From CAWFQB01 sp965277875 (GTDB lineage: Bacteria; Armatimonadota; Chthonomonadetes; Chthonomonadales; Chthonomonadaceae), in the NCBI GenBank assembly GCA_965277875.1, contig CBDIDV010000002.1:496001-560000 (forward strand): DNA of 64,000 nt, read 5' to 3'. This document shows positions 24,546 to 32,701 of this stretch, in pieces. Each line of letters starts with the position of its first letter. The stretch's first letter is position 1. The notes under the pieces were generated by a model. The model ran no database searches, had not been told where the DNA came from, and saw only the letters and a program-made list of their open reading frames with translations. A program made the translations under genes and the position numbers.

Positions 24546-26060
24546 CTAGCGCTTGGCGTTGGCCGTATGGTCGGATTTATCAGCGCTTTTGCTGCCATTC
24601 TTGCGGGGCGAGTCTCCGACGGCGATGTCATGCGCGGCGGCGAACTGTACGGCCGCCAGACTGCGCCTGCGTATCTGCTTGAGGTACTCCCAGACTGCGG
24701 CGAGCATCATTGCCAATGCGGCCAGCACGCCGCCGATGATCGCCGTGCGCGTTTTGGTGGGCGAACCCACCGTGGGTGGCTGCGCCTCGTCCACAACCGT
24801 AATCATACTTTTGCCCGATACCGCGCTCAGGCGTACCTCGACGGCCTTGATTTCGGCCTGCTCCAGGCGCTTCAGGGCAAGTATCTGTTCGTTACGCAGT
24901 AGTTCCATGCGCGAGGCCAGGCCGCGCTTGGTGGAAAAGCCGCTTTCCAGCTTGGCGATGTTGCTGTTGACATTCTGTAGCCGGGCGCGCAGGCTCTCCA
25001 GCTTCTTGGTCAGGTCTACCTGATCGCTGGTTCGCGCTTCCTGTATGCCCTGCTTCTGACGCGTTTCTTCCTGCTGCGCGGCCCTCAGGTTGTCCTGGGC
25101 ATCGCGCACGTCGGGATTGTCGGGGCCATAGCTGTCCTGCGCCCGTTTGAGGCGCTGTTCCGCCTTGTGGACGGTAGACCGGGCCTCCTGAAGCAGATAA
25201 TCCTCGGTGGGCAGGGTTTCCAGATGCTTGAGCTGCTCCTGGGTCAGGCGCGTCTGGGTCTCCTGCGTGACTTCCGCCGAACGAATGTCGGCCTCGGTGC
25301 GGGCCTGCTCCTGATACAACTGCACGGCGTCCGAGGACGCGCCGCTTGACGCCTCGATGGTGGGGCCGGACGGAATGTTGCGCTGCGTGACGCGATCCAG
25401 ATTGCCCACAAACGTTAAAATGCCGCGCGTGGCGTGATCGTACTCGGCGCGGGCCTCACGGCGTTCTCGGTCTGCGGCAATGAGAAGGACGTTATCGCGG
25501 TCGCTGCTGCTGACCTCGTAATACCGGCTCAGGGCCTGCACGTACAGATTGGCGCACTCGGCAACTTTATGACGCACTTTGTCGCGCTGACCGCTTGGAT
25601 CGCGGCCCATAATGGGCGGCGCGGGCAGGGTCAGGCGCACCATCAGCAGGCCGTTCACGGCGTCGTCTTCGGGCTTGATACCCTCCGACAGCCTGATCGC
25701 AGCCTCCTCATGTGTTTTCAGGCCGTACAAGTCTTTGAGGTTCGCCTGACTTTCTACCTTGTCGGCCAGAAAACGGCTGTGCAGAAGACCCATGTATTTG
25801 TGCGACGGCCCGCTCCCGCCCCCGCCGAGCAGAGCGCTCAGGCCGCTGCTCGCCGAACTGGACTGCTGCATTACAATGGACACTTCCGCCTGAAATTTTT
25901 GCGGACTGAGGACAAGCTGCTGCATCATGAATGCGCCCAGCACAAGCCCGCCCGTCAGTGCGATACGGGCCGCTTTACGCCGGATCACATCGCGCAGCAG
26001 GCCGGTGTCAATGCTGATAGGGAGGTCCTCATCCGAAGGCAGCAGAGTTTGATTTTCCAT
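24546..26060 (-). CDS. Polysaccharide co-polymerase (Wzz/GNVR chain-length determinant)
   Basis: The protein has 504 residues. A hydrophobic segment at about 31-51 and a second at about 437-460 bracket a large periplasmic region with long heptad-rich coiled coil (about 250-405). The PxxP-like PPTVGSPTK motif just before the second membrane segment is typical of PCP proteins. There is no Walker A/Y-rich kinase tail, so it is a PCP without the Wzc-type tyrosine kinase. It sets polymer length and links the polymerase to the export protein encoded just upstream. The C-terminal cytoplasmic tail is basic. Confidence 0.93.
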   Translation of the reverse strand: MENQTLLPSDEDLPISIDTGLLRDVIRRKAARIALTGGLVLGAFMMQQLVLSPQKFQAEVSIVMQQSSSASSGLSALLGGGGSGPSHKYMGLLHSRFLADKVESQANLKDLYGLKTHEEAAIRLSEGIKPEDDAVNGLLMVRLTLPAPPIMGRDPSGQRDKVRHKVAECANLYVQALSRYYEVSSSDRDNVLLIAADRERREARAEYDHATRGILTFVGNLDRVTQRNIPSGPTIEASSGASSDAVQLYQEQARTEADIRSAEVTQETQTRLTQEQLKHLETLPTEDYLLQEARSTVHKAEQRLKRAQDSYGPDNPDVRDAQDNLRAAQQEETRQKQGIQEARTSDQVDLTKKLESLRARLQNVNSNIAKLESGFSTKRGLASRMELLRNEQILALKRLEQAEIKAVEVRLSAVSGKSMITVVDEAQPPTVGSPTKTRTAIIGGVLAALAMMLAAVWEYLKQIRRRSLAAVQFAAAHDIAVGDSPRKNGSKSADKSDHTANAKR

Positions 26061-26097
26061 GATAAAAATTATACCCGAAGAAGTAAGGGAAGAAGCG

Positions 26098-26144
26098 AAG
26101 AGGGAAGGAGGGGAAGAGGAAAAGCATTGCGCGCCTTCCCTCTT
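26098..26144. repeat. 11-bp inverted repeat between export and chain-length genes
   Basis: AAGAGGGAAGG at 26098-26108 pairs with CCTTCCCTCTT at 26134-26144 in a purine/pyrimidine-biased spacer. No T-run follows in the direction of transcription, so it is more likely an mRNA stem than a terminator. Confidence 0.45.
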
Positions 26145-26163
26145 TCCGTCCCTGCTCCCCTTA

Positions 26164-29100
26164 TTATAAGCCCAGCAGTCCGGTCGAGACCTTGAACAGA
26201 ATGGCGGAACTGGTCAGCGAGCGAAAGAAGTCGCCGAAGCCGTTGTGGTTGTCGGCGATCTTCTGCACCAGCACTTTGGTCGGCACGAGGATCACGTCGC
26301 CGGGGCGCAGTTCGCGGGCCTTCTTGGACGGGATGATGCCGCCGCCCGCGTGGATGATCACGATGCGGTCTTTGGCCGAGTCGGGCGTAAAGCCGCCTGC
26401 CTGCGCCACATAGAACTCCAGCATTTTGCCGGGGCTGTACAGTACGCCGCGCTGATTGGTCACGGCCCCGATCACCTGGATCGTCGTGGGCGTTTCCGGC
26501 ACGATGATGGTGTCGCCGTCCTTGAGCAGGATGTCGTCTACGCCGGGTACGTGGCGTTTGGCCTCGTCGAGGGCGGCGGGCAGGTTGATGGCGATGTTGC
26601 CGCTGGGATCGAGTTCCTTGTCGGTCAGCCTGCGCGGCGGGGTCACAAGACTGTGCTTGGACAGTTCCTGCGCGATGGCCTGTCCGGCTGCCGTGTTGCC
26701 CACGCTCGTGGTCTGCTGGCCTCCGACCAGGCTGCCGCCGCTGTCTGCGCTGCCCAGCGCCTTGATGCGGTCAATGTCGGACTTGGCCCGCGCGCCATTG
26801 GTTTCGCTGTCGTTAAGCAGACTGTTGAGTTCGCTCACATCGAGGGCCAGGGCGCGCTGCGTTTTGCTGTTCAGGTTTTGCGGGTCGCGGTTAAATTCCG
26901 CGCCTTCGGGGAAGGCTTCGGGGCGCAGTCCGCCCGCCTCGGCAATCGCGTCGCTCAGACGCTGATGCTTGTTTTTCAGGATGATGGGGCCGGGAGTGTT
27001 GACCGCGCCGATGATGCGGACGACGGCGGGCCGATCCTCGATGCCGCCCGTACCCTGCACGGCCACGACATCGCCGTCTTCGAGGCGCAGGTCGTCCTGG
27101 GGGGCGCACTGCTGGCGCGAGTTGAACTGTACGCTGACAATCGTGTTGTTGTCCGGGCTGTCCACGCTGCGGCGGGCATGGGCTACGACCACTTTGGGGT
27201 TCGCGCCCGGCTTGAAGTGGCCCGACAGCCTGAGCAGATCGGTCAGTTTCATGCCCTCGGAGCGGGGATAAAAGCCGGGCGTGTTCACATCGCCCTCGAT
27301 GCGTACCAGATGGTCGGACTGAAACGCAGCCTGCCGGTTGGTGTACACGGCCACGACATCATTATCCTGCAAAACGACATCGCGGGCCTTGTCGCCGTGC
27401 GCGACATCGGCGATCAGAACGGGGTCCAGGCCGAACGTGCCGTCGCCGTGCTGATGGATGATTTCGATACGTTCGGCATTGGGCAGCGCGCCGCCCGCCT
27501 TCAGCAGAATGTCGCTGACGCGCATATTTTGGGCATATTCGTAGATGCCGGCCCGCTGCACGGCCCCGCGCACCTCGATCTTGCGCGTGCCGACAAACGA
27601 GGCTTCGGCCTGCGAGTACACTTCCAGGCTGTCCCACTTCATCAGGGGCAGGTTGTGGGCGGGGTCGCCGTCCAGAGCGCGGGACAGGTCAATGGGAATT
27701 AGGGTCGTGGTATTGTCGCTGTTCCAACGCATCAGCGAGGCGCGTCCCAGATAGGCTTCGCTGATGGGGTTGCGGGCCATACGCAGCAGGTCGGCCACGC
27801 GCATACCGGGAACAAGAGCGTAATCGCTGGGCTGCGTGACGGCCCCCTTGACGGTCACTTTGTTGTCCACGATCTGGCGCAGGCTGTGGATTTCGACCGT
27901 GTCGCCGTCGTACAGTTTCAGGGACGCGACGACCAAGGTATCACGCAGGTTGACGTTTTTGAGAACGCGGTTCTGTCCGGGTTCGATGGTATTGAGCTGA
28001 ACGATCTGATCCACGCCCGCCGCCTTGACGTCACCGGCGAATTTTATAACGTCCCTGAGCGTCTCACCCGGCTTGAGTTCGTACTGCGCGGCATGGCGGA
28101 TCTCGCCGCTGATGGCGACACGAGAGCCGTTGGGTGGAACCACGATCACGTCGCCGGATTGCAGGGGTATATCCGTTTGTGTCTGGCCCGTAAAGAATTT
28201 GTACATATCCAGCGTGCCGACCTGTTTGCCCTGCCGCATCACGCGTATCTCGCGCATCGAGCCGTCTTCGGTCGGCCCACCGGCCTGATATAGCAGGTTG
28301 ATGGCGGTGATCGTCGCAGGCACACTGTAGCCGCCGGGCAGCACGGCCTCGCCCTGCACCGTCACGGGAATGGTTCGCAGCTCCTTCAAGCTGACCGAAA
28401 CATCGGCGTTCTTGTAAAAGCGGTTGGTGCGCTGCTGCAGGTCGGTCTGCACCTGATCCAGGGTTTTGCCGCGTACCACAAAGCGGCCCATATCGCCCAG
28501 GTCGAGAAAGCCCGTGGCGTCCACCAACCGCGTCAGGTCGCGGGGTGGCAGCTTGGGCGTTGCGATGTGAACCACGACCTGATCGCCGCCGGATAGCTGA
28601 TAGTTGGTGGGCGCGGACGCAATCACATTCGTAGTGAACTGCGTAAGCGGATTGATGATCTGATTGAAAGCATTGGCAGAGCGATTTGTGCCGGACTGCC
28701 CGACATAATCGGGGCCGAAATCGAGGTTGCCGCGCATATTTGACCCTGTGGCGCGACTATTGCGGCTGCTGCTGCCCGTGTCGTAGCCGTCCTCCGTATT
28801 GTCGTCGCCGCTGCTGCGCCGCGTGGTTTTGCGCGTGGTTTTCAGGGGCGGCAGGCCTAGCTGCTCGCGGCGGTGGTTCTCGCGCAGGTCGGCGTCGCTC
28901 AATGCCTCATCGGTCGAGGCCTCGTCGTTCTGCCTTGCGCGGCGTCGAACGTCGGCGTCGGTGTCGTCATCCGCGCTCGTGTCGCTGTTGTCGCGCGTAC
29001 TGCGCCGCCGAGTCGTCGTGTTGTTGTCGGTATAGTCGTCGCCTGTGTTGTCGTCACTGCTGCGCCGAACCCGTTTGCGTGTGCTGCCTGCCGTGTCGTC

Positions 29101-29892
29101 GGAAGTATCGTCGCTCGCGCTGCTGTCGTCCGTCGTGGCGCGTCGGCGTATTTTCGCGACACGACTGTTATCATCCGCGTTGTCGTCGCTTGTGGTGTCC
29201 ATGTTGTCGCGGTTCGACCTTTTGCGCGTTTTCGCGCCGCTGCCGGTCGTGCCGTCGTCCTCGCCGTCGCGCATGGCGCGCGCATCTTCCATGTTCACGT
29301 AGTTGCCGAAACGGTCTTTGACGGGGATGATGCGGCCGTTTTTGTCGCGCTTGACGCTGTCCTGCGCGGTCTTGCCATTGAGCATCTTTTTGCGGGTGGG
29401 CAGCGTGTCGTCGTATCCGCCAAGCATCCGCTCGATGCCCCTCCGCTGTATTTCGATGGCGCGGCGGGCCTGTTCAAAATTGTTATAGCCGTACAGGGGC
29501 AGATCCTGCGGGTCCGTAATGGCGCGCGGATCATCGGGGCGGCGCTTGTGGTCGCCGAAATCGTAAGGCGTTTCGGGCTTGACGCGGCGCGTCCCGTCTT
29601 TCAGATAATCTTTGGTGTTGTTGCCGCTGCCGGTCGTAGGGTCAACGAGGACGGCGGGATTGCCGGGGGCGGGCGGCAGTTCTTTTTTCTTGCGGTCGAG
29701 ATCGTCTTTCTTGGCCTTTTCCGGCGTTTCGGTCTTGTCCGATTGGGGCGTCTGCGCGAAGGCGGACGCGCTCAGGAACGTGCCGGAATACGACACGAGG
29801 GTCAGCGTGGAAACGAACGCCATGACGCGCCGAGAGCGGGCGTTGCGCGAAATTGATTGAAATAACATTTTAGATAACATTTTAGATGACAT
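26164..29892 (-). CDS. Very large Wza-type polysaccharide export protein with multiple SLBB domains
   Basis: The protein has 1242 residues from the ATG at 29892, chosen for the AGGA site seven bases upstream and the signal peptide that follows. Order: signal peptide (about 15-46), acidic/basic low-complexity region rich in D, R, S, T (about 205-385), Poly_export domain (about 425-505), then about seven SLBB-type beta-grasp repeats, each opening with a V-x-G-x-V strand (near 510, 594, 680, 773, 864, 959 and 1139). The C-terminus is hydrophobic. Typical Wza is near 380 residues with two or three SLBB domains, so this form is about three times longer. It should form the periplasmic/outer-membrane conduit. 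No lipobox cysteine is visible. It is the first gene of the operon. Confidence 0.92.
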   Translation of the reverse strand: MSSKMLSKMLFQSISRNARSRRVMAFVSTLTLVSYSGTFLSASAFAQTPQSDKTETPEKAKKDDLDRKKKELPPAPGNPAVLVDPTTGSGNNTKDYLKDGTRRVKPETPYDFGDHKRRPDDPRAITDPQDLPLYGYNNFEQARRAIEIQRRGIERMLGGYDDTLPTRKKMLNGKTAQDSVKRDKNGRIIPVKDRFGNYVNMEDARAMRDGEDDGTTGSGAKTRKRSNRDNMDTTSDDNADDNSRVAKIRRRATTDDSSASDDTSDDTAGSTRKRVRRSSDDNTGDDYTDNNTTTRRRSTRDNSDTSADDDTDADVRRRARQNDEASTDEALSDADLRENHRREQLGLPPLKTTRKTTRRSSGDDNTEDGYDTGSSSRNSRATGSNMRGNLDFGPDYVGQSGTNRSANAFNQIINPLTQFTTNVIASAPTNYQLSGGDQVVVHIATPKLPPRDLTRLVDATGFLDLGDMGRFVVRGKTLDQVQTDLQQRTNRFYKNADVSVSLKELRTIPVTVQGEAVLPGGYSVPATITAINLLYQAGGPTEDGSMREIRVMRQGKQVGTLDMYKFFTGQTQTDIPLQSGDVIVVPPNGSRVAISGEIRHAAQYELKPGETLRDVIKFAGDVKAAGVDQIVQLNTIEPGQNRVLKNVNLRDTLVVASLKLYDGDTVEIHSLRQIVDNKVTVKGAVTQPSDYALVPGMRVADLLRMARNPISEAYLGRASLMRWNSDNTTTLIPIDLSRALDGDPAHNLPLMKWDSLEVYSQAEASFVGTRKIEVRGAVQRAGIYEYAQNMRVSDILLKAGGALPNAERIEIIHQHGDGTFGLDPVLIADVAHGDKARDVVLQDNDVVAVYTNRQAAFQSDHLVRIEGDVNTPGFYPRSEGMKLTDLLRLSGHFKPGANPKVVVAHARRSVDSPDNNTIVSVQFNSRQQCAPQDDLRLEDGDVVAVQGTGGIEDRPAVVRIIGAVNTPGPIILKNKHQRLSDAIAEAGGLRPEAFPEGAEFNRDPQNLNSKTQRALALDVSELNSLLNDSETNGARAKSDIDRIKALGSADSGGSLVGGQQTTSVGNTAAGQAIAQELSKHSLVTPPRRLTDKELDPSGNIAINLPAALDEAKRHVPGVDDILLKDGDTIIVPETPTTIQVIGAVTNQRGVLYSPGKMLEFYVAQAGGFTPDSAKDRIVIIHAGGGIIPSKKARELRPGDVILVPTKVLVQKIADNHNGFGDFFRSLTSSAILFKVSTGLLGL

Positions 29893-30133
29893 AAGGTGTC
29901 CTGGTCTCCTGTCGGCGGCATGGGCGAGGCGGCGCGTCAGCGTCACCTCTAAAGGGCAGCGCGGGCAAGTGGCGGAATACGGCGCGGGCGGGAAATACGC
30001 GGTCAGGGAATGACGGTAATCTAAGGGCGATTTGAAGCTGCCTGAGCAGCTATATCGGGCTGCGCTGCAAGGCCGGGGGGAATGGACTTGAGCGGAGGCA
30101 ATGCGCGGCAGGGCGCGGGAAAACACGGATGCA

Positions 30134-30170
30134 GGTTTGCAAACCTTGTCAAACTTTTGTCAAACTTCAA
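30134..30170 (-). promoter_or_regulatory. Probable control region of the polysaccharide operon
   Basis: A perfect 12-bp palindrome GGTTTGCAAACC (30134-30145) adjoins two direct copies of TTGTCAAAC (30146-30154 and 30157-30165). On the minus strand these read TTTGACAA, a -35-like sequence in tandem. No matching -10 box is clear. A regulator binding here would control the export protein gene, whose start lies about 240 bp downstream. Confidence 0.4.
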
Positions 30171-30580
30171 GAAGCCGAAACAAACCGGGCGTGAAACGTT
30201 AGCTTCAGTATAACTTATTTCAGCGTGGTTCTGGCGAATTTACGGGAGGGCGGACGAAAAAAGTTCCTGCGCGCCCAATCCGGCTGCGTTTTCTCGCCTT
30301 TTTTGCAGATTTGCAGAATTAATATCGGGGAAATCGAGTCCTGCATGGAACAATCTCTCTATGGAACACATCATGCTGACACTCTTTTTATGTTTTGTGG
30401 CGTTTGCGGCGGTCGGGCAGGCGGCGTATGTTTGTCCGCGCCATCATAGCGCAGAAAAAATCTACGCGCCTCCTGCTCGACTGCCACGCGCCGTGTCATC
30501 AAGTAACAACACGGACTTGGACGCCCCCCGACTCGTGATGATCTCCGGTGGCCTGGAAGATAACGCAGTGCAGGTACAGA

Positions 30581-30624
30581 ACGACGCAGGCATCCGCCGC
30601 GCCGCGTGAATGCCTGTGCGTCGT
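30581..30624. repeat. Hairpin beside dispersed repeat A
   Basis: ACGACGCAGGCAT (30581-30593) pairs with ATGCCTGTGCGTCGT (30610-30624) apart from a two-base bulge, leaving a 16-base loop. It directly adjoins the repeat at 30626-30668. No T-run follows. Confidence 0.55.
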
Positions 30625-30625
30625 T

Positions 30626-30668
30626 GTCTTGAACTCGGATCACGCGGATTAAGGAATAGACAGGATTA
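30626..30668 (+). repeat. Dispersed repeat A, single diverged copy
   Basis: It begins GTCTTGAACTCGGATCACGC and ends in GACAGGATTA. It matches both arms of the inverted pair at 38540-38675 over about 43 bases with a handful of differences. It lies in the spacer upstream of the zinc-ribbon gene. Confidence 0.75.
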
Positions 30669-30897
30669 GGCCGTCCCAGTCGGCGGTTGGCGTAATCAGG
30701 GGAAGCCTTTTCCTGCCGCAAAGCGCGGCGGGAAAGGGCTTTTGCGCGTTTGGTTCGCGCTCGTGTCCGCTTTGCGCCCGCACATAGTACGTTTGGAGTA
30801 GGTCGGGCAGGGAAATGCGCTCAGCGTGTCGAAATAAAGAGCATTGCCCCTTTAGACGATGCCGACACGACACGGCGGACAGGATAAATCAACTAGT

Positions 30898-31608
30898 ATG
30901 AAAGAAAAACTTCTCCTGCTGTATGAATTGCAGCAGCTTGACAGCGCCCTGGATGCCATCAAGCGACAGTATGCCGCTCTGGACAGGGGGCAGGCCGAAA
31001 AAGCGCATTACGATGCTGTGAAAGCCGCTTATGATGAGACCACGGCAGCACTCAAAGCGGTAGAGGCCGATCTCCACGACACGACTTTGGAACAAAAAAG
31101 CGTCGAGACCAAGCGCAAAACCGTGGAAACGAAATTGTACAGCGGCAGCGTGAGCAATCCCAAAGAGCTTCAGACCATGACCGACGAGGTGGAGATGCTG
31201 CTTCGCCGCCGCGAGCGGCTGGACGAGAAAATAACGGCTCTCCTGGGCGATCTGGAATCCTGTCGCGGACGCGAGACGCAGGCCAAAGCGACTAAAAACG
31301 TCGCGGCCCGCGCTTACAACGCCAAAGCAAGTGTGGCAAACGAACAAAAAGCCATCTTTACCAAGCAGGCCGAAGCGCTCATCGCGCAGCGCAACACGTC
31401 GGCAGCCGGTATTCTCCCCGACCTGCTCAAACGCTACGACGCCCTGCGCGCCGTGAAGCAGGGACTCGCTATCGTGGTCCTCGAAGACGGCAACGCCTGC
31501 GGCGGCTGCAAAATGGGGTTGTCGCGAGATATGGTGGCCCGTGTCCGTCTGGAAGGCGCGATTGTCATGTGTGAAAACTGCGGGCGCATGTTGTGCGACA
31601 AAAAGTAG
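30898..31608 (+). CDS. Coiled-coil protein with C4-type zinc ribbon (DUF164/CT398-like)
   Basis: This 236-residue protein matches the zf-RING_7 family. A long antiparallel coiled coil (about residues 5-175) is followed by a zinc ribbon with CGGCKM near residue 200 and CENCGRMLC near the C-terminus. Related proteins are thought to bind nucleic acid or act in secretion, but the cellular role is unsettled. The ATG at 30898 gives the family-typical start MKEKLLLLYELQQLD. An in-frame ATG at 30859 is possible. It overlaps no other gene, and the RNase H gene follows after ten bases, so the two are probably cotranscribed. Confidence 0.88.
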   Translation: MKEKLLLLYELQQLDSALDAIKRQYAALDRGQAEKAHYDAVKAAYDETTAALKAVEADLHDTTLEQKSVETKRKTVETKLYSGSVSNPKELQTMTDEVEMLLRRRERLDEKITALLGDLESCRGRETQAKATKNVAARAYNAKASVANEQKAIFTKQAEALIAQRNTSAAGILPDLLKRYDALRAVKQGLAIVVLEDGNACGGCKMGLSRDMVARVRLEGAIVMCENCGRMLCDKK

Positions 31609-31618
31609 GAGAGTTGGC

Positions 31619-32032
31619 GTGAGCAAATGGAAGGCGCATGTGGACGGCGCGGCGCGGGGCAATCCCGGCCCGGCGGGTATCGGCATTTCGATTGAGGACG
31701 GCGAGGGGAACGTGGTCAAAGAGGTCGCGGAACCGCTGGGCCGCACAACCAACAATGTGGCGGAATACTCGGCCCTGATCCGCGCCCTCGAAGAGGCCCG
31801 CGCCCTGGGCTGCGACGACCTGACCGTCTATACAGACAGCGAACTGATGGCGCATCAGCTTAACGGCAAATATGCGGTCAAGGCCCTGCACCTTCAGCCG
31901 CTGTTTCAGCGCGCCCGCCTGCTGATGGGCAAGTACACGACAGTGACAGTCACGCACGTCAGGCGCGAACTGAACAAACGCGCCGACGCGCTTTCCAACA
32001 TCGGCGCGGATCAGGTGACCAGTGCGAACTAA
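31619..32032 (+). CDS. RNase H-like protein (ribonuclease HI family)
   Basis: A 137-residue protein of the RNase H fold, the short RVT_3 type lacking the basic protrusion. The acidic residues are in place: VDGAARGNPGPAG (Asp), NNVAEYSAL (Glu), VYTDSEL (Asp) and the C-terminal NKRADALS (Asp). It would cleave RNA in RNA-DNA hybrids. The GTG start at 31619 is supported by TAGGAG eight bases upstream and by the family N-terminus. It is cotranscribed with the upstream zinc-ribbon gene and ends within a strong terminator hairpin. Confidence 0.93.
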   Translation: MSKWKAHVDGAARGNPGPAGIGISIEDGEGNVVKEVAEPLGRTTNNVAEYSALIRALEEARALGCDDLTVYTDSELMAHQLNGKYAVKALHLQPLFQRARLLMGKYTTVTVTHVRRELNKRADALSNIGADQVTSAN

Positions 32033-32059
32033 CCACCCGCGTAGCGGGTGGTTAGTTCG
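32025..32059. terminator. Bidirectional terminator between RNase H and ferredoxin genes
   Basis: A perfect 16-bp stem (32025-32040 with 32044-32059) closes on a 3-nt loop and overlaps the RNase H stop codon. The genes converge on it: the ferredoxin stop is six bases beyond. T-runs are short on both sides. Confidence 0.75.
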
Positions 32060-32064
32060 ACATC

Positions 32065-32391
32065 CTAGGGGCTGGGGCGGGGGCCGGCGCCGATGCCTTC
32101 GATGCTGGCGCGTTTGGCGACGCGCAGGGTCAGGTCGTTCTCGACATAAAGCTGGCAGGACAGGCGGAACTTTTCGATCAGTTCCGGCTCTTCCAGGGCT
32201 TCGCGCTCTTCGTCGCTCATGGGCGGCAGGGTGTCCGCGCCGGACACGACTTCGACGCGGCAGGTCGTGCAGCGAGCGTTGCCGCCGCATCTGTGCAGGA
32301 TGTCAATGCCGTTGTCTTCGAGCGCAAGAACCAATTTTGCGCCGGCCTCGGCCTCGAATGTCTTTTCGCCTTCCACGGTGATCTGGGGCAT
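32065..32391 (-). CDS. [2Fe-2S] ferredoxin
   Basis: A 108-residue plant-type ferredoxin fold. The cluster cysteines are in CGGNARCTTC (C-x5-C-x2-C) and the distal LSCQ. It transfers electrons in the cytoplasm, and the partner is unknown. An AGGAGA site precedes the ATG at 32391. It stands alone on the minus strand, divergent from the DUF6807 gene. Confidence 0.93.
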   Translation of the reverse strand: MPQITVEGEKTFEAEAGAKLVLALEDNGIDILHRCGGNARCTTCRVEVVSGADTLPPMSDEEREALEEPELIEKFRLSCQLYVENDLTLRVAKRASIEGIGAGPRPSP

Positions 32392-32701
32392 GGTGTTCTC
32401 CTGAGTGATTTTCTTCGGTTATCTTGCGTTGTGGGTTCGTCTTCGGTATTCGTCTTCGTTTGTTCCGCGCCGATTGGCGGATATGGCCGCGCATTGCGGC
32501 GCACGGCAGTTATACCCGCTTCCGCCCCCCTGCGACTACCCTCCCCGATACAAATCCGATACAAATTCTTCAAACGCCGACGGTGAACACGCGCCTGTCG
32601 CGCTCTTAAAGGAAAAACCGCCTTCGACGCGGAACAGGGACTTAGAAACAACAAACCACGCGTCAGAAACGAGCTGCGTAGCGGCATTATAAAGGGGAAG
32701 C
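32392..32701. other. 310-bp divergent spacer
   Basis: It lies between the ferredoxin and DUF6807 genes, which are transcribed away from each other, so promoters for both should be here. I cannot point to a convincing -35/-10 pair or any repeat. Confidence 0.35.

Larger units (their letters stand above)
29893..30897. other. 1-kb divergent intergenic region
   Basis: It separates the minus-strand polysaccharide operon from the plus-strand zinc-ribbon gene. I see a control region near 30134-30170, a hairpin at 30581-30624 and one copy of a dispersed repeat at 30626-30668. Short open frames here have no family resemblance and I do not call them genes. Confidence 0.5.

Noticed and set aside
26245..27702. 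485-codon open frame antisense to the export gene
   Set aside because: It mirrors the GC-rich codon pattern of the real gene, has no ribosome site or family resemblance, and the opposite strand encodes clear SLBB domains.
28873..29856. Long plus-strand frame over the D/R/S/T-rich region
   Set aside because: It is the complement of low-complexity coding sequence and is rich in V, R and A without domains.
29893..30126. Longer N-terminus for the export protein
   Set aside because: The extra 78 residues precede the signal peptide and lack a ribosome site. The AGGA site supports 29892.
30361..30609. Small open frame in the 1-kb divergent spacer
   Set aside because: It starts plausibly hydrophobic, but its end runs through a palindrome and no ribosome site is clear.
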